Shown piece by piece: positions 29,535-38,352 of a DNA stretch of 64,000 nt. The position numbers were made by a program, and so were the translations under genes. The notes beneath the pieces are model-generated. The model did no database searches, had not been told where the DNA came from, and worked only from the letters and a program-made list of their open reading frames with translations. The DNA is from Lachnospiraceae bacterium G11 (GTDB lineage Bacteria; Bacillota; Clostridia; Lachnospirales; Lachnospiraceae). The stretch covers positions 124,001 through 188,000 of the forward strand of contig FMWZ01000005.1 in the NCBI GenBank assembly GCA_900103495.1, in the 5' to 3' direction. Numbering within the stretch: the stretch's first letter is position 1; each line of letters starts with the position of its first letter.

Positions 29535-30287
29535 ATGTCTGTTTCTATTAAGTCAGCAAGAGAAATCGAATTAATGAGAGAATCCTGCAGATTGTTGGCG
29601 CAGGTCCACAAAGCACTCGGCGAGATGGTTCGCCCCGGAATTTCCACATGGGAGATTGATAAAGAGGGCGAAAAGATGATACGCGATTTGGGCTGCATAC
29701 CCAACTTCAAAGACTATAACGGCTTTCCCGCTTCCATATGCGTATCGGTTAATGACGAAGTTGTGCATGGAATTCCCTCAAAGCACAGAATCTTACAGGA
29801 AGGCGACATAGTTTCACTTGACGCCGGATTAATCTACAAGGGTTATCATTCAGATGCAGCAAGAACTCACGCTGTAGGAGAGATTTCCCCTGAAGCTCAG
29901 AAACTTATGGATGTAACCAAGCAGAGCTTCTTCGAAGGAATCAAGTTTGCAAAGGCAGGGAATCATCTCTATGATATCTCCAATGCAATCGATGATTATG
30001 TAACCCCCTTCGGATACGGAATTGTAAGAGAGCTGGTTGGACACGGAATCGGTACTCATCTTCATGAGGATCCACAGATTCCAAACTTCCGCCAGAAGAA
30101 AAAAGGTATTCTTTTGGAGCCCGGTATGACACTTGCAGTTGAACCCATGATTAATATGGGACGCGCGGATGTGTGCTGGCTCGATGATGATTGGACAGTT
30201 GTAACTGAGGACGGATCTTACTCAGCCCACTATGAGAACACCATCCTTATTACAGAGGGTGAACCCGAGATACTTACACTTTACTAA
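29535..30287 (+). CDS. map: Methionine aminopeptidase, type I
   Basis: 250 residues; removes the N-terminal methionine from nascent proteins. It starts after AAGGAGG. The dimetal ligands lie in SLDAGLIYKGYHSDAARTHAVG (two Asp), GHGIGTHLHEDPQIPN (His), and the two Glu in LAVEPMINMG and SAHYENTILIT. It sits between adk and infA, the standard clostridial order. Confidence 0.97.
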   Translation: MSVSIKSAREIELMRESCRLLAQVHKALGEMVRPGISTWEIDKEGEKMIRDLGCIPNFKDYNGFPASICVSVNDEVVHGIPSKHRILQEGDIVSLDAGLIYKGYHSDAARTHAVGEISPEAQKLMDVTKQSFFEGIKFAKAGNHLYDISNAIDDYVTPFGYGIVRELVGHGIGTHLHEDPQIPNFRQKKKGILLEPGMTLAVEPMINMGRADVCWLDDDWTVVTEDGSYSAHYENTILITEGEPEILTLY

Positions 30288-30346
30288 TCATTATATATAG
30301 AAGAAACAGTTGTTAAGGCAAACAGATATTATCACAGGAGGACTGC

Positions 30347-30565
30347 ATGTCAAAATCTGACGTAATTGAAATTGAAGGCGTTGTTGTTGAAAAGCTTCCC
30401 AATACTATGTTCAAGGTTGAGCTTGAGAACGGACACATCGTTATGGCTCACATCAGCGGAAGACTCAGACAGAACTTTATCCGTATTTTACCCGGTGATA
30501 AAGTAACTATGGAACTGTCTCCTTATGACCTTTCCAAGGGAAGAATCATTTGGAGAGATAAATAA
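30347..30565 (+). CDS. infA: Translation initiation factor IF-1
   Basis: 72-residue OB-fold protein that blocks the A site during initiation. [30 protein letters not shown] and [23 protein letters not shown] match the family. Start after CAGGAGG. A strong promoter follows it. Confidence 0.98.
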   Translation: MSKSDVIEIEGVVVEKLPNTMFKVELENGHIVMAHISGRLRQNFIRILPGDKVTMELSPYDLSKGRIIWRDK

Positions 30566-30573
30566 ATTAGTTC

Positions 30574-30602
30574 TTGCATTATAGAAACTCGCGTGCTATA
30601 AT
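30574..30602 (+). promoter_or_regulatory. Internal promoter before rpmJ
   Basis: TTGCAT (30574-30579) and a perfect TATAAT (30597-30602) have 17-base spacing, and the -10 is also extended (TGCTATAAT). It lies between infA and rpmJ and would start a transcript for rpmJ-rpsM-rpsK-rpsD-rpoA-rplQ. Confidence 0.85.
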
Positions 30603-30635
30603 GTAAAACGGTCTTTTTTGAAAGGAGGGTTTAAC

Positions 30636-30749
30636 GTGAAGGTTAGATCATCAGTAAAACCGATTTGCGAGAAGTGCAAAGTTATTAAGCGCAAAGGAAA
30701 GATCAGAATTATCTGCGAGAATCCTAAGCACAAACAGAGACAAGGATAA
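30636..30749 (+). CDS. rpmJ: Ribosomal protein L36
   Basis: 37 residues with a GTG start after AAAGGAGGG. The sequence reads [20 protein letters not shown], then [17 protein letters not shown]. Cys11, Cys14 and Cys27 with His32 form the zinc site, so this is the zinc-binding form. It is the smallest gene in the cluster. Confidence 0.97.
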   Translation: MKVRSSVKPICEKCKVIKRKGKIRIICENPKHKQRQG

Positions 30750-30837
30750 TCACCGATTCCTACAGTATTTTTGAAGGAATTAAGTGAGTTCTTGTCTATT
30801 CGAATATAGATAGTGAGCTTACGTGGAGATTACTTCT

Positions 30838-30919
30838 TGATACCGACTTTGTTTTGTAAATCGGAAAGATTGGCGAAACGCCAATTGGGCACGAGATGTG
30901 CCTCAATCAATTAGTATCA
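30838..30919 (+). promoter_or_regulatory. Structured leader before rpsM
   Basis: TGATAC (30838-30843) can pair with GTATCA (30914-30919), enclosing three stems: CCGA...TCGG, a perfect TTGGCG-AAA-CGCCAA hairpin, and ATTG-GGCAC-GAGAT-GTGCC-T-CAAT. This multi-branched fold ends about 25 bases before rpsM. In E. coli, S4 represses the alpha operon through an RNA fold at rpsM; a similar role is plausible. Confidence 0.55.
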
Positions 30920-30944
30920 TTATTATTTAACGGAGGAAACGTAA

Positions 30945-31313
30945 ATGGCTCGTATTTCAGGTGTAGATTTACCCAGAGAGAAGCGTGTAGAGATCGGCCT
31001 TACCTATATCTATGGTATCGGTAGAGCAAGCTCTAACAAAATTTTAGCAGCAGCTAAAGTTAACCCTGACACTCGTGTTAGAGAGTTAACAGACGAGGAA
31101 GTAAAGAGAATCAGTGAAGTTATCGATGAGACAATGATGGTAGAAGGTGACCTTCGCCGTGAGACAGCTCTCAACATCAAGAGACTTCAGGAGATCGGAT
31201 GCTACCGTGGCAAACGTCATCGTGTAGGCCTTCCTGTTCGTGGTCAGAACACCAAGAATAACGCTAGAACCCGTAAGGGACCCAAGCGTACAGTTGCAAA
31301 CAAGAAGAAATAA
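30945..31313 (+). CDS. rpsM: Ribosomal protein S13
   Basis: 122 residues; contacts the P-site tRNA and forms bridges B1a and B1b. [26 protein letters not shown] and the basic [15 protein letters not shown] tail are typical. Start after CGGAGG. First gene of the alpha operon, preceded by a structured leader. Confidence 0.98.
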   Translation: MARISGVDLPREKRVEIGLTYIYGIGRASSNKILAAAKVNPDTRVRELTDEEVKRISEVIDETMMVEGDLRRETALNIKRLQEIGCYRGKRHRVGLPVRGQNTKNNARTRKGPKRTVANKKK

Positions 31314-31352
31314 TAAACAATAATTTTTAATGGAGAAAGTAGGTTAGTTTAA

Positions 31353-31745
31353 ATGGCTAAAGTTGCAAAAAAAGTAACAAAAAAGCGTGTAAAGAAAAAC
31401 GTTGAACGTGGACAGGCACATATCCAGGCTTCATTCAACAATACAATCGTTACCCTTACAGATAACGAAGGTAATGCATTAAGCTGGGCAAGTGCAGGTG
31501 GTCTTGGTTTTAGAGGTTCAAGGAAATCTACTCCCTATGCAGCACAGATGGCATCTGAGACAGCTACAAAGGCTGCTCTCGTACATGGCCTTAAGTATGT
31601 AGATGTATTTGTAAAGGGACCCGGATCAGGACGTGAGGCAGCAATCAGAGCACTTCAGGCTGCAGGACTTGAGGTTACATCAATTCGTGACGTAACTCCC
31701 GTTCCTCACAATGGATGTCGTCCTCCTAAGAGACGTAGAGTTTAA
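31353..31745 (+). CDS. rpsK: Ribosomal protein S11
   Basis: 130 residues; platform protein of the 30S subunit near the E site. [30 protein letters not shown] and the C-terminal [16 protein letters not shown] match the family. The ribosome site (GGAGAAAG) is weaker than that of its neighbours. Confidence 0.98.
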   Translation: MAKVAKKVTKKRVKKNVERGQAHIQASFNNTIVTLTDNEGNALSWASAGGLGFRGSRKSTPYAAQMASETATKAALVHGLKYVDVFVKGPGSGREAAIRALQAAGLEVTSIRDVTPVPHNGCRPPKRRRV

Positions 31746-31790
31746 TCTTTACATATACAATATTAAAATTCTTAAAACACGTTGGATGAA

Positions 31791-31805
31791 AGTGCCTTTG
31801 GCACT
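31791..31805 (+). other. Hairpin before rpsD
   Basis: AGTGCC-TTT-GGCACT is a perfect 6-bp stem 30 bases upstream of the rpsD start. No T-run follows. It could influence rpsD translation or mark an RNA processing site. Confidence 0.4.
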
Positions 31806-31835
31806 GTAAACAATATCAGAAAGGAAAATTTTAAA

Positions 31836-32429
31836 ATGGCAGTTAACAGAGTTCCGGTTTTAAAGAGATGTAGAGCTTTAGGTCTTGAGCCTTCATATTT
31901 AGGCTATGACAAGAAGTCCAATAGAACATTACTTCACGGTGGAAAGAAGATCAGTGAGTACGGTCTTCAGCTCCGTGAGAAGCAGAAAGCTAAATTCATT
32001 TATGGCGTACTTGAGAAGCCTTTCCGTAACTACTACGACAAGGCTGATAGAATGAAAGGCCAGACTGGTGAGAACCTTATGGTTATGCTCGAGTCCAGAC
32101 TCGACAGCATCATCTTCAGAATGGGCTTCGCAAGAACACGTAGAGAAGCTAGACAGATCGTTGGTCACAAGCACGTTCTTGTAAACGGCAAGAAGGTAAA
32201 CATTCCTTCATACCTTTGCAAGGCAGGCGATGTAATCGAACTTACAGAGAAGGCTAAGGGCCTTAACCGTTATAAAGAGATCGCTGAGATCACAGGCGGC
32301 AGACTCGTACCCGAATGGATGGACGTTGATTTGGAGAACTTCAAGGGCACTATCAAGAATCTTCCCACAAGAGAGATGATTGACGTTCCTGTAAACGAAA
32401 TGCTTATCGTCGAGTTGTATTCCAAATAA
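31836..32429 (+). CDS. rpsD: Ribosomal protein S4
   Basis: 197 residues, starting at 31836 with MAVNRVPVLKRCRALGLEP after AAAGGA; an upstream in-frame ATG at 31782 crosses a hairpin and adds no homology. It is a 16S assembly initiator and the known translational repressor of alpha operons. The S4 RNA-binding domain (LDSIIFRMGFARTRREARQIVGHKHVLVNG) is intact. Confidence 0.97.
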   Translation: MAVNRVPVLKRCRALGLEPSYLGYDKKSNRTLLHGGKKISEYGLQLREKQKAKFIYGVLEKPFRNYYDKADRMKGQTGENLMVMLESRLDSIIFRMGFARTRREARQIVGHKHVLVNGKKVNIPSYLCKAGDVIELTEKAKGLNRYKEIAEITGGRLVPEWMDVDLENFKGTIKNLPTREMIDVPVNEMLIVELYSK

Positions 32430-32483
32430 TAAGAAGATTGCATTATTCAATCATAATAACGTTCGCGAAGGAGGGCATTTGCA

Positions 32484-33443
32484 GTGTTTGATTTTGAAAG
32501 ACCCAGCATCGAGGTTGTTGAGATCTCCGATGATAAGAAATGTGGCAAGTTTGTTGTTGAACCCCTTGAGAGAGGTTATGGTATTACACTTGGTAACTCA
32601 TTAAGAAGAATTATGCTCTCATCGTTACCCGGTGCAGCAGTAAGCCAGGTTAAGATTGATGGCGTACTCCATGAGTTCTCATCCATCCCCGGAGTTAAAG
32701 AGGATGTTACTGAGATTATCATGAACATCAAGAAGGTTGCTATCCGCAACAATTCTGAGACAAACGAGCCCAAGACTGCATTTATTGAATTCACAGGCGA
32801 AGGTGTTGTTAAGGCAAGCGATATTCAGGTTGATTCCGATATCGAGATTCTTACTCCCGACCAGGTTATTGCTACCTGCTGCGGTGGTAAGGATACAAAG
32901 CTTTACATGGAACTTACAATCACCAAGGGCCGTGGATATGTAAGCGCAGACAAGAATAAGCATGACGATCTTCCTATTGGTGTAATCGCTATCGATTCTA
33001 TCTATACACCCGTAGAAAGAGTTAACGTAACCGTAGAGAATACCCGTGTAGGCCAGATCACAGATTATGACAAGCTTACACTTGATGTTCGCACCAACGG
33101 AACCCTTGCTCCCGACGAGGCAGTTAGCCTTGCAGCTAAGGTTCTCAGCGAGCACTTAAGCCTCTTCATCGACCTTTCAGAGACAGCTAAGTCAACAGAC
33201 GTACTTGTTGAGAAGGCAGACGATGATAAGGAGAAGGTTCTTGAGATGAGCATTGATGAGCTCGAGCTTTCAGTTCGTTCTTACATCTGCTTAAAGAGAG
33301 CCGGTATCAACACGGTTGAAGAACTTACAAACAAGTCATCAGATGATATGATGAAGGTTCGTAACCTTGGTAAGAAGTCCCTTGAGGAAGTTCTTGCTAA
33401 GCTTAAAGAGTTAGGCCTTCAGCTTACAGCAGGTGACGAATAA
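32484..33443 (+). CDS. rpoA: RNA polymerase alpha subunit
   Basis: 319 residues with a GTG start after AAGGAGGG. The N-terminal domain ([24 protein letters not shown]) makes the assembly dimer. After an acidic linker, the C-terminal domain ([24 protein letters not shown]) binds activators and UP elements. It sits between rpsD and rplQ as in most bacteria. Confidence 0.98.
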   Translation: MFDFERPSIEVVEISDDKKCGKFVVEPLERGYGITLGNSLRRIMLSSLPGAAVSQVKIDGVLHEFSSIPGVKEDVTEIIMNIKKVAIRNNSETNEPKTAFIEFTGEGVVKASDIQVDSDIEILTPDQVIATCCGGKDTKLYMELTITKGRGYVSADKNKHDDLPIGVIAIDSIYTPVERVNVTVENTRVGQITDYDKLTLDVRTNGTLAPDEAVSLAAKVLSEHLSLFIDLSETAKSTDVLVEKADDDKEKVLEMSIDELELSVRSYICLKRAGINTVEELTNKSSDDMMKVRNLGKKSLEEVLAKLKELGLQLTAGDE

Positions 33444-33576
33444 TTTACTAAAGATATCCGAAGGACAGTAATTCCAAAGTGTTTGTCCCCGGTTACTCTT
33501 AAATGGACTATTAACTGCATTCGGTAAGTAAGACCAAAGGGCGTGGCCGGATGTACCATGAAAAGGAGAAAACAAA

Positions 33577-34113
33577 ATGGCAAAGTACAGAAAACTCGGT
33601 AGAACATCAGATCAGAGAAAGGCACTTCTTAGAAGCCAGGTTACAGCACTTCTTCAGCACGGTAAGATCGTTACCACAGAAGCAAGAGCTAAAGAGGTTC
33701 AGAAGATTGTTGAAGGTCTTATCGCTCTCGGCGTTAAGGAGAAGGACAACTTCGATCTCGTTAAGGTTACCGCTAAGGTGCCCGTTAAGGATAAGGACGG
33801 CAAGAGAGTTAAAGAGGTAGTTGACGGTAAGAAGGTTACCAAGTTTGACTCTGTTGAGAAGGAAATCAAGAAGGATCAGCCTTCAAGACTTCACGCTCGT
33901 CACCAGATGATGAAGGTTCTTTACCCTGTAACTGAGGTTCCTACAGCTGCAGCAGGCAGAAAGAAAGGAACTAAGGAAGTTGACCTCGTTGCTAAGCTCT
34001 TTGATGAGTATGGCACAAAGTATGCATCACGTAAGGGTGGATACACAAGAATCGTTAAGATTGGTCAGCGTAAGGGTGACGGAGCTCTTGAGGTTGTTCT
34101 CGAGCTCGTATAA
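33577..34113 (+). CDS. rplQ: Ribosomal protein L17 with long internal insertion
   Basis: 178 residues against a usual 115-130. The ends are canonical: MAKYRKLGRTSDQRKALLRSQVTALLQHGKI and LFDEYGTKYASRKGGYTRIVKIGQRKGDGA. Between them, residues 54-103 form an extra lysine-rich segment (KVPVKDKDGKRVKEVVDGKK), and a second short insert lies at 121-133. L17 sits near the tunnel exit, so the insertion is probably surface exposed. A structured 133-base gap precedes the gene. It is followed by a strong terminator. Confidence 0.96.
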   Translation: MAKYRKLGRTSDQRKALLRSQVTALLQHGKIVTTEARAKEVQKIVEGLIALGVKEKDNFDLVKVTAKVPVKDKDGKRVKEVVDGKKVTKFDSVEKEIKKDQPSRLHARHQMMKVLYPVTEVPTAAAGRKKGTKEVDLVAKLFDEYGTKYASRKGGYTRIVKIGQRKGDGALEVVLELV

Positions 34114-34127
34114 TACGACAAAGTACG

Positions 34128-34157
34128 AAACCGCAGGTTACATGCCTGCGGTTTTTT
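34128..34157. terminator. Terminator after rplQ
   Basis: AAACCGCAGG and CCTGCGGTTT form a stem with loop TTACATG, followed by six T. It ends the alpha operon. The convergent minus-strand gene stops at its edge, so it may serve both directions. Confidence 0.92.
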
Positions 34158-34158
34158 G

Positions 34159-34791
34159 TTATTCATCTGTAAGATCAGAGGATGAAACAGAAGGAGATGC
34201 AGTGGGCATTACCAACACTCCCTCGGAATTGATGTAGGTGTTTCCATCAGCGTTTGCTGATTCCTCGTCATAATTATACGAGCTAAGGAGAACTATCTTG
34301 CGGATTGAATACTTTGCTTCATAAAATGCATAGAATGTGTTAAGGAAACGTTCCGCATCTTTTGCCTCACAAATCAGTTCTCCGTCCTTGACGTTCTGGT
34401 CGAAATCATAATAGTAAACATGTAAGAACATGTAGTGGTTGGGGTCGTAGTGGTCCGTGAACTTGTCTGAGATAAGTTCGCAGTAGAAGCCGTCGTGGGG
34501 CTCGAAGCGGCCTTCGATGGTGGCGCCGTTTGATAAAAGCGGCGTGCCGTTTGAGTTGGTGGCCTTTGAGGGTTCCGGAGCCTTGGTGGGTTTGGGAGTG
34601 GCCTCAGGGGTGGGGGTTGGAGTTTCGGTGGGAATAGGAGTGGCGTAGGCAACTTCAGGATTGTTCTCGGCGTAGATGTCTAGAGTGTCGCCGGTTTTGA
34701 ACAGAATCTTTGCAGCCACAGTCACCAGAAGTATAATTCCGAATATAGTTACCAATGCTTTGATAATCTTGTCTCTGTCTAAGTTATTCAT
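34159..34791 (-). CDS. Membrane-anchored protein with truncated M15-peptidase-like domain
   Basis: 210 residues. One membrane helix (about 13-32) is followed by a Pro/Thr-rich linker (about 50-76, TPTPTPEATPKPTKAPEP) and a domain whose YMFLHVYYYDFDQNVKDGEL, AERFLNTFYAFYEAKYSIRKIVLLSSYN and ESANADGNT resemble the first half of VanY-like M15 D-Ala-D-Ala carboxypeptidases. The zinc-ligand region (Asn-Tyr-Arg, His...Asp) that should follow is absent; a short Ser-rich tail ends at the rplQ terminator. It is therefore unlikely to be an active peptidase and may be a binding remnant or a truncated gene. The family link is recognised from motifs only. Confidence 0.6.
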   Translation of the reverse strand: MNNLDRDKIIKALVTIFGIILLVTVAAKILFKTGDTLDIYAENNPEVAYATPIPTETPTPTPEATPKPTKAPEPSKATNSNGTPLLSNGATIEGRFEPHDGFYCELISDKFTDHYDPNHYMFLHVYYYDFDQNVKDGELICEAKDAERFLNTFYAFYEAKYSIRKIVLLSSYNYDEESANADGNTYINSEGVLVMPTASPSVSSSDLTDE

Positions 34792-34840
34792 GTAAAAATC
34801 ATATCAAAGAAGCATTCAGACTTCAAGAACAGCACGAAAC

Positions 34841-34947
34841 TAAAAAAATCACACCTTTTCTAAAATAATGACACTAACAATAGCACGGGAGTTATTGAAG
34901 GTGTCTTTTTCTTATGTTACATTGAAATCAACTAAAAAAATGACACC
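34841..34947 (+). promoter_or_regulatory. Operator cluster of TAAAAAAATGACACC motifs
   Basis: Copies at 34841-34855 (one mismatch), 34861-34875 (two mismatches, offset by 20 bp, two helical turns) and 34933-34947 (perfect). The same motif occurs at 39820 and 42704, always in the beta-glucoside locus. The 34861 copy lies 57 bp before a -10 box. The likely binder is the linked AraC-type response regulator. Confidence 0.7.
34895..34923 (+). promoter_or_regulatory. Promoter for the orphan binding protein and YesM/YesN genes
   Basis: TTGAAG (34895-34900) and TACATT (34918-34923) are 17 bases apart. Both boxes are imperfect, consistent with activation from the upstream motif pair. Confidence 0.55.
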
Positions 34948-34967
34948 ATTTTTGAGGTAATTTGATT

Positions 34968-36560
34968 ATGAAGATAAGAAGAATAGGATATATAGCCGCG
35001 GCATTGCTTTTAAGCCTCCTTTTGGGCGCATGCGGCACCGCAGACGAAAAAACTGATAAAGAGGTCAACAACGAAACCAAAGCCCCCATAACCCTTGATT
35101 GGTACATTAATTACAGCTGGTTCGTTACAAGGTGGGGCGGCAACCTGGTTTCTGACACCATCACAGACGAGACGGGCGTCAGCGTTAATTTCATTGCTCC
35201 TGTGGGAAGTGAGGATGAGAAGCTGAATGCCCTTATTGCCTCGGATTCCCTGCCTGATATCATCACCCTTGGCTGGTGGGAGCCTCAGGTGGAGGAGATG
35301 ATTAACAAGGGCATGGTTTATTCCCTTAACGACCTGGCGGAGGAGTACAACACCAACTTCTTTGACTACGCCAACGAGGACGTGGTTCGCTGGTATAAGC
35401 AGGAGGATGGGGACATATACTGTTATCCCAATTCCTTCTACACCCCCGCGGACGTGGAAAACCACGAGAATATAGCGGCCAATCTTACCTTCCTCGTGAG
35501 AAAGGATATTTACGAGGCCATTGGAAAGCCCGATATGACCACCAAGGAGGGTTTCTACAACGCCATAAAGGATGCGGTAGAAAAGTGCCCGGAGGTTAAC
35601 GGTGAGCCCCTTATTCCCATCGGAGGAACCCCTTTTGACGACAGCGGATGCGCTTCCTTTGACCAGTATCTCCAGAATTTTCTTTCCATTCCTCATGAAA
35701 AAAACGGAGAGTTCTACGACAGGAACACAGACCCTGAGTATCTGGATTGGCTTAAGGTAATAAGAAAGCTTAACGAGGAAGGATATGTAACAGCCGATAC
35801 CTTCGTGGATCAGAGGACACAGATAAGTGAAAAGATTGCTGAGGGAAGGTATTTTTGCCTGATATATCAAAGAACGGACCTGGCGGATCAGCAAAAGCTT
35901 CTATACGCCAAGGACCCCGACTCCATATATATGGCGGTAGATGGCCCAAGAAACGAGGCAGGAGATCCGCCGGTTTTGTCCACAGCAGGAATTGCGGGCT
36001 GGACAGTAACCATGATTTCCAAGAACTGTAAGGACCCTGAGAGAGCCATAAGATTCATGGAATATCTCATGTCGGAGCACGGCCAGAAGCTGGTGAGCCT
36101 TGGAGTGGAGGGCGTCACCTACGATATGGTGGATGGTAAGGCGGTTCTTAAGGATGAGGTAAGGGAGCTTCTTAATACCGACAGGCAGGCCTACGACGCC
36201 AAGTACGCCGCAGACGATACGTACTGGATGCTTCAGGACACGGTTATGCAGTTAGACTGGATGCCTGAGATGGAGGAGCCCTTAAAGCAGCTTGCCGAGT
36301 GGACCTATCCCTACACCAAATACCTTGGACAGTACGAGGTTATGATGGTGGAAACCAGCAAGATGGGAGAAGCCTATGCAAGGATGAAGAAGCTTTGGAG
36401 TGATACCTTAAGGAAGCTTATCCTTGCAGAAAGCGATGAGGAATTCGACAGAATAGTTGAAGAGTACCTTAATGAGCGTGAACAGATGGGCTACATAGCC
36501 GTTCACAATGAAGAAACAAGACAGATGAACATTAACAAGCACAAACTCGGACTGGATTAA
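34968..36560 (+). CDS. Orphan LplA-type solute-binding lipoprotein next to YesM kinase
   Basis: 530 residues. The ATG at 34968 follows GAGG at a good distance; a TTG two codons upstream is less likely. The signal peptide ends with LLLGACG, giving a lipid-anchored Cys. The mature part resembles large oligosaccharide-binding proteins of the LplA/YtcQ family. No permease of the matching LplB/YtcP type is in this operon; the kinase gene begins 2 bases after the stop. It may capture a sugar and present it to the kinase, or serve a distant importer; both are inference. Confidence 0.87.
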   Translation: MKIRRIGYIAAALLLSLLLGACGTADEKTDKEVNNETKAPITLDWYINYSWFVTRWGGNLVSDTITDETGVSVNFIAPVGSEDEKLNALIASDSLPDIITLGWWEPQVEEMINKGMVYSLNDLAEEYNTNFFDYANEDVVRWYKQEDGDIYCYPNSFYTPADVENHENIAANLTFLVRKDIYEAIGKPDMTTKEGFYNAIKDAVEKCPEVNGEPLIPIGGTPFDDSGCASFDQYLQNFLSIPHEKNGEFYDRNTDPEYLDWLKVIRKLNEEGYVTADTFVDQRTQISEKIAEGRYFCLIYQRTDLADQQKLLYAKDPDSIYMAVDGPRNEAGDPPVLSTAGIAGWTVTMISKNCKDPERAIRFMEYLMSEHGQKLVSLGVEGVTYDMVDGKAVLKDEVRELLNTDRQAYDAKYAADDTYWMLQDTVMQLDWMPEMEEPLKQLAEWTYPYTKYLGQYEVMMVETSKMGEAYARMKKLWSDTLRKLILAESDEEFDRIVEEYLNEREQMGYIAVHNEETRQMNINKHKLGLD

Positions 36561-36562
36561 GA

Positions 36563-38350
36563 ATGAAGATACGGGAGATTTTCAGAGGTCTAAAACTGAA
36601 TATCAAGTTTACGGTTGTGATTATCATTGCAATCATGATTCCCATTGCCATTTTTGCGGGTGTGCTTTTTTACAATATCGAGAAAAACACCGTTGAAACC
36701 AACAAGGCCAACATGGAGTACAGGCGGGAGCAAAGCATTGCAAACATCAACAACTGCATTAACTCCATCAACATGGCAACCCAGTTTTTCTTAAGCGATG
36801 AGGAGATGAAGGAAGTTCTTGTAAGGGCCAAGATGGGGGATGAGCTTACCAATGAGGAATTGGTTGCTTTCAAAAACACCGACATCAGAAACCTTGAACG
36901 TCTGGTATCCAACAACCCTCTCCTTTACTCCGTGAGAATTTTTGCTGCCGGGGACAACGTCCAGGAGATGATGCAGATTCTCTATAAGAACAAAAGAAGC
37001 CTGAATCTTGGCTGGAGAAGCGATGTTAACCGTGACGGATGGCACTTTGGCGTGACAGATATGGCATTTTCTGCTCTTCTTACTAACACTGAGGATTCTT
37101 TGGCCTGCCTTGTAACTCCCATGAGTGACTACAGAGCGGGAGAAATAGGAATCGTTGAGGCGTCAGTGAAGATGAGTACGCTTTTTCCAAGTCTGTTTGA
37201 GAATAATGACAGCGAGTGGAACGTATTTATAGCCGATGACGGCAACATTTATTCCGCCGGGGATTTGGCGGATGAACAGGTGGCGGTAATACGGGAGTCC
37301 TTCGAGAGGTGGAAGAAGGCCGGTGAGTCTGTGGATTACCACAAGGGACATAATGAGAAGCTTGTAACCACGGTTCTTTACAGAAAGGAACTGGGTGGAA
37401 GCCTGGTATTTGTAAAGGATATCACCGGGGAGATTGACCATATCTACGGCATGAGGTCGGTTTTCATCGTCATGATGATTATTCTTCTAATCGCCATCTC
37501 CTTTTTCATAAACAGAATCGTTCAGGCCATGTTAAGGCAGTTCTACTCCATTCTTAAGAGCATGCGAGAGGTGGGCCACGGCAATCTTTCCGTGAGAGTC
37601 GAGAATCCCGGCAATGACGAGATGGGAGAGCTTGGAACCCAGCTTAACACCATGCTTGATCGGATTGAGAACCTCATGAAGGAAAACATTGGCCGTGAGG
37701 TAATGGTTAAGGATTCCGAGATCAGAGCTTTGCAGAATCAGATAAACGCTCATTTCATTTATAACGTCTTAGAATCCATAAAGATGATGGCTGAGATTGA
37801 TGAGGAATATGAGATATCCGACTCCATCACTTCCCTTGGGAAGCTCCTTCGATACAGCATGCGCTGGGTATCCGGCAATGTATCTGTGGAGGATGAGCTT
37901 GAATATATCAAAAACTACATCGCTCTCATTAACTTAAGATATGACTTTACCGTAAATCTTTCGGTAAATGTGCCTGAGAATCTGATGGAGCAGCAGATTC
38001 CAAAGATGTCCTTGCAGCCCATAGTAGAGAACGCCATACTGCACGGCATAGAGCCTCTTGGAGTGGACAGCACAATCTACATAAAAGCCACAACGGATGG
38101 AAAAGACGCCATAGTTGAGGTTACGGATTCCGGACAGGGCATGAGTGCCGAGGAACTTGAGAAGCTTAACCTTTTGGTTAAAGGAGAACTGACTGAGGTT
38201 AAAGAGAAGAGCAACGGAATCGGCTTACACAACGTGCAAAAGAGAATCAAGATGACCTTTGGCGAGGAATACGGAATGACAATTTCTGCCGCCAAGGACT
38301 GTTATACAAAGGTTTCGATTCGCGTACCTTACAGAAAAAGCGAGGGATAA
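36563..38350 (+). CDS. YesM-type sensor histidine kinase
   Basis: 595 residues: membrane helix 1 (about 15-35), a large extracellular sensor region (about 40-295), helix 2 (about 299-318), a HAMP domain (MREVGHGNLSVRVENPGNDEMGEL), then the His_kinase domain with His397 in NQINAHFIYNVLESIKMM and an ATPase domain with VENAILHGIEP and GNGIGLHNVQKRI. This is the LytS/YesM class that works with AraC-type regulators in sugar control. It is translationally close-packed between the binding protein and its regulator. Confidence 0.93.
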   Translation: MKIREIFRGLKLNIKFTVVIIIAIMIPIAIFAGVLFYNIEKNTVETNKANMEYRREQSIANINNCINSINMATQFFLSDEEMKEVLVRAKMGDELTNEELVAFKNTDIRNLERLVSNNPLLYSVRIFAAGDNVQEMMQILYKNKRSLNLGWRSDVNRDGWHFGVTDMAFSALLTNTEDSLACLVTPMSDYRAGEIGIVEASVKMSTLFPSLFENNDSEWNVFIADDGNIYSAGDLADEQVAVIRESFERWKKAGESVDYHKGHNEKLVTTVLYRKELGGSLVFVKDITGEIDHIYGMRSVFIVMMIILLIAISFFINRIVQAMLRQFYSILKSMREVGHGNLSVRVENPGNDEMGELGTQLNTMLDRIENLMKENIGREVMVKDSEIRALQNQINAHFIYNVLESIKMMAEIDEEYEISDSITSLGKLLRYSMRWVSGNVSVEDELEYIKNYIALINLRYDFTVNLSVNVPENLMEQQIPKMSLQPIVENAILHGIEPLGVDSTIYIKATTDGKDAIVEVTDSGQGMSAEELEKLNLLVKGELTEVKEKSNGIGLHNVQKRIKMTFGEEYGMTISAAKDCYTKVSIRVPYRKSEG

Positions 38351-38352
38351 TT

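Noticed and set aside
34898-34910. Inverted copy of the operator motif (AAGGTGTCTTTTT)
   Set aside because: It overlaps the -35/-10 spacer and lacks the full A-run; it may be chance in T-rich DNA.
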